From assembly GCA_026210745.1 (NCBI GenBank), contig CP110632.1, forward strand, positions 186,001-250,000: a stretch of DNA of 64,000 nucleotides, in the 5' to 3' direction. Within the stretch, counting starts at the first letter, position 1. Every line of letters begins with the position of its first letter. The notes beneath the pieces are model-generated. The model saw only the letters and a program-made list of their open reading frames with translations. It was not told the DNA's origin and ran no database searches. The DNA is from Exobasidium rhododendri. Its lineage: Eukaryota; Basidiomycota; Exobasidiomycetes; Exobasidiales; Exobasidiaceae. Made by a program: the position numbers and the translations under genes. Shown piece by piece: positions 19,076 through 30,441 of the stretch.

Positions 19076-20709
19076 TTACTGCCTCACGAATTGTGTCGTG
19101 TGGTCTTTGACGAGGACTGAACTGTCCAGGTTGGCGCCATCCATCGAGCGGTAGAAGTCCATGCCCAGATGAGTGGTATTGAAGAAGGTCAATTGACCAT
19201 AGCCGAAGTTGGCGTTGTATGCAAATTTGTTCCCAGCGGTGACGGGGGTGATGTCACTGTTAGATATAAGAGAAGCGTGAGCTACAGGCGATGGCAAGCA
19301 CGTTGAGGCGTCTGTACAACTCACCTGTGCCCCTCGATGTTGCCTGGTCCTCCAATGACGGCTGAAGAGAGAGAGGAATTCCAGCGTGTCAGTGGGTCTG
19401 CTCATTTTAGATCTAGGAAGGAGAAAGAAATGCACTCACTGTACGCTGGTGCCTTTGGATTGTTGTAGCCGGCTGGGTCGACGGTGCCGTTGTAGATGGG
19501 AGCAAATCGCTGCAGGTTGTGGACATGTCCAAAGAGAGCGAGATCCACTCCATACTTGTAGAGCAAACCCTCGAATGCAGCTTGACAAGGAGCACAAGGG
19601 GTGGAACTGTCTCCCACGGTGTACCAAGGCCTGTGTCCAGCCACGATGACCCAGGGTGTGATTGTTCGATCTACACTTGCCAAATCTGCATCCAAGAACT
19701 TCAGCTGCTGACCACTTGGGGCGACAGGACCCGCATCCAGATTGGCAGATCCACCAGGTTGGTCAGGAGCGTCATCGAAATCCGTCTCTGTATCGATCAT
19801 GACAACATGGACCATTCCATAGTCGAAGGAATACCAGAAGGGAGGGTGTGCCAGCATCTTTGCGTAATTTCGGCTTGACTGTGAATCACTTACTTTGGAC
19901 GTGGAAGCAAAGGTAGTGGGCATCATTCCGTTGAATCGATTGGAGAAATCAGAAAAGTTGTATTGACCTGGTGGGCAAAGCGAAGCAGTGTACGGAATCT
20001 CTTGACAATTTGCTTCGTGGTTTCCAGGGCTGACCATGTATGGTTTGTTGGAAGAGATCGGCTCCAGCTGGGTATAGAACCGCTCAATGATGGCGGTGTA
20101 GGCGGCTTCACTGTCTAGGTAGTTAGATGGATCCTCAATCCAGTCGTCAGCGTATGCGAAATCGCCCGGATGAATGATGAATTCATAGTCGTTGACTGTA
20201 TTGGCAAGGCGACCGATGGTGGTGTGATTGAGGACCGGGTCAACTTGAGGGATCAACTCTCTCTTGGTGGTCGTGTATCCATCCAAGCCGTACAGTCCCA
20301 AATCAGCCAGAGTGACCATCTTGAAGGAGGTCTTGTCACCTGCCGATCGAGGACTCATGAACTGCGCCACAGTGGAATTGGTAGACACAACCTTGTAGTA
20401 GTACACCGTCGCTGCTTTTAAGTTGTTGATGGTGACCAGATTAGACCAAGTCCTGGAGGAGGGGTAGGTGATGGAGACGGTGGAGCAGGCAACCTGGTTC
20501 ATATTGTTTGTGCTTGTTCCGTACTGAACACAGGGTTTGCTCGTCTGCTGGAAGGTGTTCCAGGCCACGGAAATCGACTCAGGCCCGTGGAAGGAGACCC
20601 GCTGCTGGACCGGGGTGCTTTTGTCCACTGGTTCGGCGGGCAAGGTGACACCTGCTCGAACGGATATCGCCTGCAAGAGCGCTAGGACAAAGAGAGTAGT
20701 GCGAACCAT
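19076..20709 (-). CDS. secreted purple acid phosphatase
   Basis: Exons 20709-19440, 19361-19325 and 19256-19076 join to 495 residues (introns 78 and 68 bp). A signal peptide (MVRTTLFVLALLQAISVRAG) leads into an Ig/fibronectin-like N-terminal domain and a metallophosphoesterase domain. The metal-ligand blocks are visible: LADLGLYG, HPGDFAYADDW, SPGNHE, VAGHRPWY and LFGHVHNLQR. The enzyme hydrolyses phosphomonoesters outside the cell, usually with an Fe-metal pair, to release phosphate. Several N-x-S/T sites fit a secreted glycoprotein. The 37-nt middle exon encodes VIGGPGNIEGH, a conserved PAP segment, which confirms the splicing. It may be induced by phosphate starvation, but no Pho4-type site is evident to me. 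Confidence 0.92.
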
Positions 20710-21622
20710 CGTAGAGTATCGCGAAGAGTAGACGAGGGAGGCGGAGGCATGGTGAGAGCTTTCAACGTACCTGCCTACTTATGTACTCGAGACGCACGCT
20801 CCCCCGTTTTCCTTTCCTTCCTGCCCAAAGCAACGTCGGAGCCAGTGGCAGATCCCGAGCTAGGTCTCCCCCCCTCTTCCCCCCTTCTTTTGCGTCACTA
20901 CAACAGTCTAGAATCATTTTGCAGTCAAGATGACAGTATCCAGCTAGCGTTGTCGACAATGCAGAAAAGAAGAAGCAGCAGAAGCAGAACGGAAAGTTTA
21001 ATTATTAATTGGCGACACCACGTTCGCTCCACTTCTAGAAGCCGTCCTCGTTCTTCGCTATAATCAAAGCCGTTTCATTGGAGTCACCTTTAGTCATTCG
21101 TAGTCAAGCTCCTCCATTCACGATTGGAATCGTGATTAAACTCAGAGTAGTACAGCGGCAAATAATTATCAAATACACCGGAGTCACCTGTCCAGACGGA
21201 GATTGCAATATTGGCTTGTCTTTTTTTAGATTGATGTTTCGAAGGAATGAGCGCATACAGGTGTGTTTGATCGAAAGGCTTAAATGTGGCATAGAGCCTG
21301 CAAGATGGAAGGGAAAATTTACAGATAGTGTCATGCTCAAGCAAAGGAGAGCAATGTAGCCCACGTTGAGGACTCCCCGAAATAGCACCTCTGCCAGAGT
21401 GTGACCTCAGAACGTGGGGATAGTCTGCGTCGGAAGACTACGTCTGTTCTGAGGTACAGCGGGTCCAACTTGTGAACTTAAATGGTGCTTGCGGAAGTAG
21501 GCAAGCCCTGAGAGGGACACATTCTCCACGTTGATCCGACTGTGCTTCACATGGAGTGCTCGATGTGTAGTTGCAACCGCTGTGTCGTATGGGACACGAC
21601 AGCCCTAGCTTTTGAATCGACG
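20710..21622. other. intergenic region
   Basis: It lies between the start of the acid phosphatase and the stop of the small membrane protein, both on the minus strand. Frames at 20749-21063, 21078-21359 and 21438-21836 show no family features. I see no gene. Confidence 0.45.
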
Positions 21623-22123
21623 TTAGATCTTCCCACCCCGCAAAGCTCGATAGGCAAGCATAGCAATTATTGCTGACGAGCTGCCTATCGCTGCACCTCC
21701 AAATAAAGCTCGAGGCGTGACTGCTTTGTACACTACGCCGGTCACGAATACCCCTACACCTGCTCCTGCAATACTCCAGTAATCCGTCTGATTCTGCGTA
21801 GGATGTTGCAATAGCCTCCACGAGCGATCTTGCCATTCAATGAGATCCTTCGAATACATTCGACCAGTCAAGGCCACTGCTCCAAAACCCAATCCGATCA
21901 AGCCACCGCGCGAAGCGAACTTTAGGCTGTTGGAGAATAGATGAGGAGATGTCAAGCCAGGCTTAGCACGTAGCTTCTGAAAGGAAGCAATGGCAAGCGA
22001 TGATGTTATACCGACAAACGATCCAAGATTGAAGCCTCGATGAATGACGTGCACGCTGAGAATGAGACGAGAGTGGGGCTGATCCTCTGCATAGGCAGCC
22101 GGCGTGAATAGGAGGTCGAGCAT
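21623..22123 (-). CDS. small multi-pass membrane protein, unknown function
   Basis: A single exon encodes 166 residues. Two to four hydrophobic, glycine-rich segments are visible: LGSFVGITSSLAIASF, GGLIGLGFGAVALTG, IAGAGVGVFVTGVVY and GGAAIGSSSAIIAMLAYRAL. Small-residue packing of this sort is common in mitochondrial inner-membrane and Tim17-like proteins. The N-terminal HVIHRGFNLGSF resembles uncharacterised fungal membrane proteins, but I cannot name the family. It has no signal peptide. Confidence 0.6.
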   Translation of the reverse strand: MLDLLFTPAAYAEDQPHSRLILSVHVIHRGFNLGSFVGITSSLAIASFQKLRAKPGLTSPHLFSNSLKFASRGGLIGLGFGAVALTGRMYSKDLIEWQDRSWRLLQHPTQNQTDYWSIAGAGVGVFVTGVVYKAVTPRALFGGAAIGSSSAIIAMLAYRALRGGKI

Positions 22124-22474
22124 GACAGTGAGATAGTAAGGTAGGGGATGTTCGAGAGAGTCCTGTCCCTATTTATGCGCTTCCTCTGCCTTCGAGGAAG
22201 AAGATCAGCTGGTGAGCACCATCCTGTAATGACACGACTTGACGCTATCCAGTACCAGAACCGCGGGCATTTCTGATAACAAAGAAAGGGGACCCGCGGA
22301 CACTACGCGCGGGGCAAGTCAAAGATTGACAGGAGAATCCGCGTCTTGCCTCTTACGACGATCGAGGCGCAGAGTTTCTTTCTTTTCAAGTGAAAATACA
22401 GCTTTTCTTCCGCGCTATGCACAGCTTCAGCACTTCGAGATGTAGAGAGTGAACGATGATCACATTTAAAACTC
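22124..22474. other. short intergenic region
   Basis: This 351-bp stretch lies between the small membrane protein start and the TAP-like peptidase stop. The frame at 22239-22445 is not credible. It presumably holds the promoter of the membrane-protein gene. Confidence 0.4.
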
Positions 22475-24496
22475 CTACAAACGACGACGAGAAATTTGCT
22501 TCCAAGTCTCTTGAAGAGAGTTCATGATGATTCGGGAGGACTCCTGCGACTCAACCTGACTGCTAGGATGTACCTCATCCCAAGGTTCAGAGTCGACTTC
22601 GCAGATTTTGCCAGGTCCGACATAGCCGTCCAAGTCTATAGTTCGCTCTGGAATGGTTCCACGAACAAAGTAGTTCGATATAGTCTTCATGGCGCACTTG
22701 CTGACTTGTGAGGTACTGCAGTGTCCATACGCCTTCACTCGGAGAACCGAAGCGTTTGGGAAGAGGGTGGCCATCTTTCGAGCGTATAGGAGAGGAGTTG
22801 CCTAAGGATATTGGAATGGCAGTGAGCATCTCCAAGTGGATCCGCTCAGGCCTTGTCCTTATCGTCACCACTCACTGGATCGTAATCATTGCCGACAAAG
22901 AGAATCGGGTTGCGCGTATGGCTGGTGAAATTGCCGAAATGACGTTCTTTACCGACAATAGGCCAGCTCTGAATCAGGTTCTTGTCCTCGGCCCATATCT
23001 CACCGGCAAATTCAGATTGCTTTTCCAGTTCAGCGATGAGATTCTGACACAGCAAGAAAGAGGAGACATACATCATCAGCAACGTGAAGAGCTCTGCGAA
23101 AAGAAAGCAAGCTCACCTTGTAGTGACTCAAGTCCCAGTCATGCTCTCGTCTCACAAGGGCGTCCCCTCCAGCAATAGCAACAAAAGCTTGGGGACTGCT
23201 CTCCGCCTGACCGTATCCGCTGTACCCATTGAGAAAGTCTGTCGCATTACTCTCTATAGCCTTGGCAATTGCTTTGGTAATGTTGGGCCAGCCGTAAGTA
23301 GTGTAGAGGGAGCTGAATATTGCACCCTTCAGCGTGCTGTAATCCAAGAGCGTGGCATTGGATCTAGTGGAAATTAGAGGTTCCTCAATCAAGGCGGATT
23401 GGAAATCATCGAGCAGCTCTTTGAGATCTGTACCGTTTGCTACTTTGTTCAGAGCGCATTTGTCACCTGCTTTCGAACACTCGCCCAGGAAGCCTCTCTC
23501 GTAGGTGTCTTGGGCGTCGAGCAGATTGTCACTCCAATTGCCTGCCATGTAGTTCGGCACATCTACTGTTCCATCCAGCACCACTCTACCAACCTCATCT
23601 GGGAACATGTCGCAGAACACTGATCCTAATGCCGTACCGTAGGAGAATCCCCAGAATGAAAGGAGACTGTCCCCTGCAGCCTTGTATAACAATCGCAGAT
23701 CTCTAGCCGTGCTGGGTGTCGAGACGAATCTCAATTCATCTGCTAATGTCGCATTCTCAGCGCAAAGTCTTCCCTGAAGACGATCATACTGAAGAGTGAA
23801 AGAGGCTGCAGAAGAGGAGCTCTTCGAAAGACCAGCGCCGTAGTTGTAGAGAGCCTGGTCATCATTCTTGTAACAATTTGCGGAGGGTGTGCTATAGCCG
23901 ACTGCTCGCGGCTGCCAGGAGTTATAAGAAGACCGGCATTAGCATTAGACAAGACTCCGCAGCAAATCCCAGCTACTCACGTCCCAGCTGAGTATATTAT
24001 AACGGTTCTCGAACAAATTGTCCATGGCTCCAGCAGTCGTAGTAAAGTTGAAACGACCTCCCTTGCCGAGCAACAAAGAGATCCCACTTCCTCCAGGTCC
24101 ACCTGGATTGGTCAGAATCGTACCTTGAACCTTGTCCGCCGGCGTCTTTCCACCACCGGCAGGGTACTTGAGTACGGCTAGCTTGGCGGTACGAGTATCT
24201 GTCTCGTTGAGGTGATCAAGAGGGGCATACAAGTAGTAGCATTCAAAGGGCGGCTTGATCTGTTCCGTCCAGCAATCTGTCGGTATCAACGTACCAATCT
24301 TGACCGATTCACTTTCTACTACTCTAGCATGCTCCATCACCCATCGAGGTATACTGACGGGAGAAAAGAGATGTACAAGTGCTGATATGGCGAGTAAAAC
24401 GATCAGGTAAGAAGGAAGAGAACGTCGTCGATGAGGCGGGCGAGAAGAGGGCATCGGCAGTGAGCCACCTGCTTCAAGGAGCTGAGTCTTTTCCAT
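22475..24496 (-). CDS. membrane-anchored TAP-like serine peptidase (alpha/beta hydrolase)
   Basis: Four exons (24496-23981, 23911-23117, 23043-22876, 22801-22475) give 601 residues; introns are 69, 73 and 74 bp. A short cytosolic N-terminus is followed by one membrane helix (SYLIVLLAISALVHLFSP), making a type II anchor. The hydrolase domain shows the oxyanion loop NPGGPGGSG, the nucleophile elbow GFSYGT (catalytic Ser), WDPRAVGYS, the acid loop GNDYDPATPL and a C-terminal GHCS with the catalytic His. This is the order in secreted tripeptidyl aminopeptidases (TAP C-terminal domain family). The likely role is peptide trimming at the cell surface or in the secretory lumen. The frame is open upstream of 24496, but the first ATG is there. 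Confidence 0.86.
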
Positions 24497-24849
24497 CGCT
24501 GTCAAGGGGATTTGGGATGAGGATGGGGTAAGAGCAACAAAAGGAGGGAACGGGGCGTGCTGTTGTGGTGAGGGAGACTGGAAGGAGGCCAATGTGAGGT
24601 CCAAGTAATGGGAAGCTCTGACTGACGACTAATCCTTGATCAGCTGGCCTTACTTTTTTTGAGCTTAAGTCGCGCACAGGCCATCACAACGTATCTTTCT
24701 TGCTTCCTCTTTCGTCTACCATAAAGGGGCCCTAGCATGGCACAGCAGTTCTCAAATTTCAATGTGGGAGGTGCGATAAAGTCGCTAATGTGATTTTGAA
24801 TGAGAAATAGTAGTATACAGTGTGATCATCGTATCAGTAAATGTCCCGC
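24497..24849. other. short intergenic region
   Basis: It separates the peptidase start from the FMO stop on the same strand. A small open frame overlaps it without recognisable content. It must contain the peptidase promoter. Confidence 0.4.
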
Positions 24850-26786
24850 TCAGCACTTGTCTACACCCGCTAAGCCCAGCTTGCTAGCTAGGCCGTGCAT
24901 ACTCTGTGGGAAAAGAAGCTGAAAGAAGTGTAGCACTTGCTCCAACAAGAAGGCCATGAGGTTCACCCAAGCATAAAACGCCATGGGAATGACGCCCATC
25001 ATCAAGTTGCCTCCGATGCCACGTCGTGTGATAGTCTCTAGAATCTCCGTCTTGATGATTCCTACAGCCTTTGGATCTTCCCACGGTCCCGTCAGTCGAT
25101 AATGCGTGGGGAAGGCAGCACTGAAGCAATATATGAGCATGACCTGGGTGCCATAGCGCTTCCAGAGCGTCCATAAGGTAGGTGCTGCTCCCATATCGCG
25201 GGCCAATTGTGAGACATACGTAGAGTAGTCCACTCCGTAGCGAATGCGTGAATTTTCTTTTGCTAGAAGGTAGTAGTGCCCTGGATCAGTGGGCGCTTCC
25301 ACCTTTCCAGCGATGATCAATGACCAAAGCTGGGCAGACATCTCTGCTTGAGGTGGGATCGCTCCAACGCCCGGTCTGGTGAAGCCAATGAAGCTGACAG
25401 TGGGATCCTTCCTCGCAAAGATGTCTCGAACGTCAGCATCCCTCGGAAGGGGATATTCCCCCTTGCTTTCGTCGATAAAAGGGAACTCTTGTCGGTAACC
25501 AGTCGCAAAAACAACAACTTCTGGAAATACCTTGCGATCCTTCATTCGCTCGTACTCTTTTCGATTACTTCTTCTGAAGATGGCTTGACCAGACGGTGTC
25601 ACATGAGAGGGGAAGGTGGCCATGTCGACGCTAGGCTCGTCGTCTCGCACACTAGGTGGATCAGGATAGGATGCAAACTTCTCCAGCAGCCAGTGTCGTT
25701 GCTTCCAATTCCGATTGATGTAGGGCATCGCTCTAGCACTCTTGTTAAGGAAGACATAGGCTCGACCTAAAGTGTCTGGATCTCGCCCTCCTACCCATTG
25801 ATTGCACCCTGCTTCAGTTCCAGTGAGGACCCACAGGACTTTCTTGATGATCGCATCAGACACGAACCACCTCAAATGAGTATTCGCGACCCAAGGGTGT
25901 ACGTAGCAAGTCTCGAAAAGATTGGTTATCAGTCCATCGATGGGAGTGGGTCGATCAAACTGACAGCCGAGCACAGTGAAGTTCTCAAGAACTGCAGGAA
26001 AGCTTAAGAATCCATTTCTCGTGCACATGATGATCTCGCTCGCACCTGCCTTGACAGCTTCATACACCATGTCCATCCCAGTCTCCCCCGTCCCTAGCAC
26101 CATCACCCTCTTGCCCTTGTATATGCTTGGTGACTTGTACTTGCTGGAATGAAGAGTAAGGATACTGTTCTGTTCCTCCGTCAGGCTGTCGTGAGCCACT
26201 ATATTCTTTGGATGGTAGGGAGTCTCTGAGGGTGACGGAAGACCGGCGATCTCAGGATAATTGGGAGTGACGTGTAGTCCAGTGCACAGGGAGACGTGCG
26301 TGAACTCGCCGCTCTCCTCTTCGCCATTCTTATTTTGCCAGGTCAGAAAATGTCCGTTCTGTCCATTGCGCCGCATATGGGTAATTTTGGTCCCAAGCTT
26401 GAATCGCTCTGCTCGCTGTTTCAGCTTGAAGTGTGAAGTGTATGCTTCGAGGTAATCGACATAGGCCGGTAGGGAAAGATGATCGGGGGAGTCCAGCGGT
26501 AGTCGAAAGTCACTGAAGGCCGTCAGCTGCTTTGATGAGACGAGCTGTGCATTGTCTTTGGTGGTCGGGAAAGGAATCAGCAGGAAATACCATACTGCAT
26601 TCTCTAGCAAGACTCACCATACGATCGATACCGGAACGTGCCTCCAATCGCATCCTCTGCCTCGAACAAGCTCACTCGTACGTCAACGTCATCGTACCGA
26701 TCGCCCAGGTCTAGCAGAGTCTTCAGTGTCACCAGCCCGCTCGGACCGCCACCGACAATGGCGACATTCAGACTGACTTTCGACAT
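24850..26786 (-). CDS. flavin-containing monooxygenase, membrane-associated
   Basis: Exons 26786-26618 and 26555-24850 join (62-bp phase-1 intron) to 624 residues. The FAD-binding Rossmann motif VAIVGGGPSGLVTLK starts at residue 7. The intron junction reads FRYRSY-DNAQLVSSKQLTAFSDFRLP, a typical FMO segment. A second nucleotide-binding site, GKRVMVLGTGETGMDMVYEA, would hold NADPH. VVFATGYRQEFPF is the FMO ATG-type motif. A hydrophobic C-terminus (FYAWVNLMAFLLEQVLHFF) suggests a membrane anchor, as in ER FMOs. It would oxygenate N-, S- or ketone-type substrates; which ones is unknown. Fungal relatives are often annotated as dimethylaniline monooxygenase. Confidence 0.85.
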
Positions 26787-27611
26787 GGTCAAGGTTTGAT
26801 GACAGAGATTGGGGTACGAGCATGCAGCAGCATTACCTTAGTAACCCTTGAGTCTGTTTGTCAGCCACAAATTCCGTGCCCACGTGTTGCGCTTGTCACA
26901 ATTGTCCTTTGTCACTGTCTATGTAGAAGTACTTATCGCCAAGGGAATGGGATCTGATCGGATATTTGCCGAGTCAGGCTCACCAAGGCCAAGCTTCTGT
27001 GTGGTCTGAGCAGGAATGATGCGTCGAATAATGACTTGCAAGTGTAGCGACTGAAATGCTGAGAAAGTGCCTTGCCATGATCTGGCCCGAGCGTGGAAAG
27101 TCGAGCATTCAGATGCGTGAGATCTACTGCCTCTCTCTTCTGCAGAGTAAAGGCTATGCTGGTGGAATAGTAAATAGTAACGTCCTCGCTGGTTGTCGAC
27201 CAGTTCTGCTCGCCCGCCCTTGCCATTACGTTGCTCAATCTTTGCACCATCGACATGTTACTTCTCTTCAATAGCCGGACAAAGCCGGTGTCACGCTCAT
27301 TGGACCTGTCGATTTCCACCCCCACAGTCCGGAGCAAGATATCAACTGTATTTGATTACAGATTTAGAATAGAGAACTGGAACTAAGGCGGACTTTGGCG
27401 CTAGGCAATTACATTTTGGCGTGAGACTAGGCAACGACCAAAGGCAGGGAGGATGAAGTTGGATGTGAATGCGAGCACTGTCATCGCTCTTGCTTCTGTC
27501 CTTTTGGTTGCTCTCCTTCCTTCCTCACCAGCAGATACAGCCGATCGTCCTTGCTGATAAAGCGCAGTCGTCTCGCACTTGGCTCTCTCACACACACAAA
27601 CTCTGGCCAGC
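26787..27611. promoter_or_regulatory. divergent promoter region, FMO and PDK
   Basis: This 825-bp region lies between two divergent starts. A 134-codon minus-strand frame at 26933-27337 is the only sizeable ORF; it has no recognisable domain and no supporting splice partner. Confidence 0.4.
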
Positions 27612-29660
27612 ATGGCGGGTGCAGTCTACAAGATGTCTAGCAAGACGTGGGCAAGTGTTGCTCACTTTGCTAGCTTCCCTCAGACCGGCATCAGTCTTCG
27701 TCAAATGGTACAGTTCGGGAGAAATCCGAACCCAGGGACAATCATGCAAGCCGGTAACTTCCTGGCGGGTGAGTCATTGCTCCTTCGAATGTCAATTGGT
27801 TACTGCTTAGGTAAAGCTGACATTAACGTCGCTTGCCCTTCACAGAGGAGCTTCCCATTCGGCTAGCGCATCGGGTCAAAGAGCTGGACGAACTGCCCAA
27901 CGGCCTCAACGAGATGCCCAGCATTATCCGAGTGAAGGAGTGGTACGCACAGTCATTCGAAGTGAGTATCATCGTGGGAGGTGATTGGATCGCAGACTAG
28001 CAGCTCACAGAAACGTCTTGCAGGAATTGATACAATTCCCTCGACCGAAATTGCCCGAATCGATACAAAAGCAGTTGACCTCGTCCATTTCTCAGAATGC
28101 GGCCAACTTGTCTAGCTCGACACCAAATCCAAGTCTGACAGATGAAGCGACGGCATTGGAAGATGGCCCACTTGTAGAAAGACAGGCCTCAGAACAATCA
28201 ACGAGAGAGAGGATGAAGAACCGCGTATTGGAAATGGCCGCTCAAAACAACAGCAATGCCAACGGCAATGGAAATGGCATGTCAAAGTCAAAGAAGCGGG
28301 TACCACTAGAGCACAGGTAGGCTGTCGAAGGAATGTTGTCGTTCTTGCAATTTGCCGTCTCTAACGTCGCTATTTTCTCCTACAGATACTACGCTGACCA
28401 CCAAAATATCAAGAACTGGCCACCAGAAGTGCAAGACTACAACGAAAACTTCACCAAGTGCATCGAGAACATTAAGAAGAGGCATGATGCTGTCGTGACG
28501 ACGATAGGTGAGCTGGCCTATGTTCCACTCTTTCATATAATCTCTGGACTGACGTCGGAAATGGTATGTTTAGCGCAAGGAGTACTGGAGTACAAACGGG
28601 CGCAAAAGGGTCGAAACATTCAGGCCGATGTCCAGCGATTCCTAGATCGATTCTATCTTTCACGGATCGGTATCCGTATCCTCATTGGACAGCATATTGC
28701 CTTGTCGAGAACACCAATCGGAGGCCCCGCAGAAACACACCATCACGCCGGTCAAGATCAGGACGAAGCGGAGAATTATGTTGGAATTATTTGTACAAAC
28801 ACAAATGTAGGTGCCATGGCTCATGAAGCCATCGAGAATGCCAGGTTTGTCTGCGAGGAGCATTACGGCCTCTTCAAGGGCCCACCGGTGCAGCTCATCT
28901 GCCCGAAAGATCTTACATTCATGTGAGTAGAGAGGAGGGAGAGGAATACATCACGTTGCACACCGCTGACCCACGTATCAAACGTAACAGGTACGTGCCC
29001 AGCCATCTTAATCACATGCTCTTTGAGTTGCTCAAGAACTCGCTACGTGCCGTTGTGGAAAGGTATGGAGAGGAAAACGAGGATCACTACCCACCAATCC
29101 GAGTTGTAGTCGTAGAAGGTCAAGAAGATATCACCATCAAGATCAGCGACGAAGGGGGTGGCATTCCCAGAAGGTGAGAGAGGGTACCTCCATCCATCTT
29201 TATAGAAATAGATATCGGTACGACGATGCTGACGTTCTGGTCCTTGCGCGCAGTGAAATGCCGCTGGTCTGGACGTACTTGTACACTACAGCCCAGTCAG
29301 AGGATCTGGACCCTGACTTCCAATCGTCGGACTTCAAGGCACCCATGGCAGGCTTTGGGTATGGTCTTCCTCTCGCTCGATTGGTGAGTACAAGTACCAC
29401 GAAAGAGTGGCATCTGATTTCCCCAGTATAGAGTTGAGCTGACTTTCTCTTTCCTTGCCGTTACTGTCAGTACGCGCGCTACTTCGGGGGGTGATCTGAA
29501 GCTTATCTCAATGGAAAGCTACGGCACAGACGTCTACCTCCATCTGAATGTGAGTGCTTCGATCCCACATGCGAGACCCTGCCAATTGATAAACTGACTC
29601 TTTACTTTCTCCACTTCCCTGCAGCGATTGAGCTCTTCCTCCGAGCCTCTGCCGTCATAA
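27612..29660 (+). CDS. mitochondrial pyruvate dehydrogenase kinase, one-base frameshift
   Basis: Nine exons: 27612-27768, 27846-27961, 28024-28316, 28386-28507, 28574-28922, 28991-29173, 29254-29383, 29471-29549 and 29625-29660. The kinase phosphorylates and inactivates the E1 alpha subunit of the pyruvate dehydrogenase complex in the mitochondrial matrix. The BCDHK/PDK helical domain ([41 protein letters not shown]) precedes a GHKL ATPase domain with the N-box [14 protein letters not shown], the G1 box ISDEGGGIP and the glycine-rich [16 protein letters not shown]. Exon 8 has six G at 29486-29491 where five are needed to continue [22 protein letters not shown]; as written it stops at once. 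The exon total is one base over a multiple of three. With five G the product is 487 residues ending [12 protein letters not shown] sequencing error or a recent loss of function are both possible. A Ser/Asn-rich insert in exon 3 is unusual for the family. Confidence 0.85.
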
Positions 29661-30441
29661 GTGCAACATACTTGTCATGCAATGCCCCCCCCTTCCTCCC
29701 CCCCCTCCCCCTCCCCCTTCTCCTCCCCTTCCTTTGTATTATATCGCCCCCCTCAAAATTTGTACAGATCTCAATCACCCGCATAAATAGTACATGTCGT
29801 CAGATCGATCATTGCATAGACAAGCAAAGCATTGCAGAGATGGGATTTCTGTCCGGCCAGAAGAGGAGGAGCCGTGGTGGACGCTCTTGTCGCCTTCGCA
29901 TCGTTTGATTTTTTGTATCATCAGGTCCGCAATTGTGAAAGGGCAGACGGTCTGTATGCGCTACGGTCTTCTAACGCAAGATCATCAACGTTATTCAAAT
30001 TGAATAGCAAGGGAGTGACGGCGAATGATGTGAATACAAATCCAGCAGTGGGAAACATCACTGAATAGCGCGTTTCTTCCACTTTGTTGTAATGTGCACG
30101 ATCAAATAAAGATAGAGAGACCAAAAAAAAAGGACTCGGGCAGCTTGCCGTCCTGGTAGTTGCTGTTGCACATTTCCGTCTCTCCTGACTACTGCTTCTA
30201 TACTTTCTACGTGTTAGATTGGCACATTGCGACCGGCCCCAAGATCCCAAGTCAGGTAAACTCAGACTGCAAAAGAGCAGCTGCTCAATCGCCTATCCAC
30301 ACCCAGCGACGTCACAACACCAACACGAGAGGCTTTATCTTTGCAAGAGGGAACATTTAGGGGTCCGATCACACCTTTCCATCTGCGCCCCGATCCGCCA
30401 AAGAAGCGGGAGGAAAGTCGCTGGAGAACTCTAAGCACGAC
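29661..30441. other. intergenic region with long pyrimidine tract
   Basis: It holds the 3' flank of the PDK gene and the 5' flank of the HSF-type gene. About 29685-29735 is almost pure C/T, with runs of up to seven C. An A9 run lies near 30124. No gene is supported. Confidence 0.5.

Noticed and set aside
26933-27337. Minus-strand ORF of 134 codons between FMO and PDK
   Set aside because: No recognisable family, no splice signals, and it occupies a divergent promoter.
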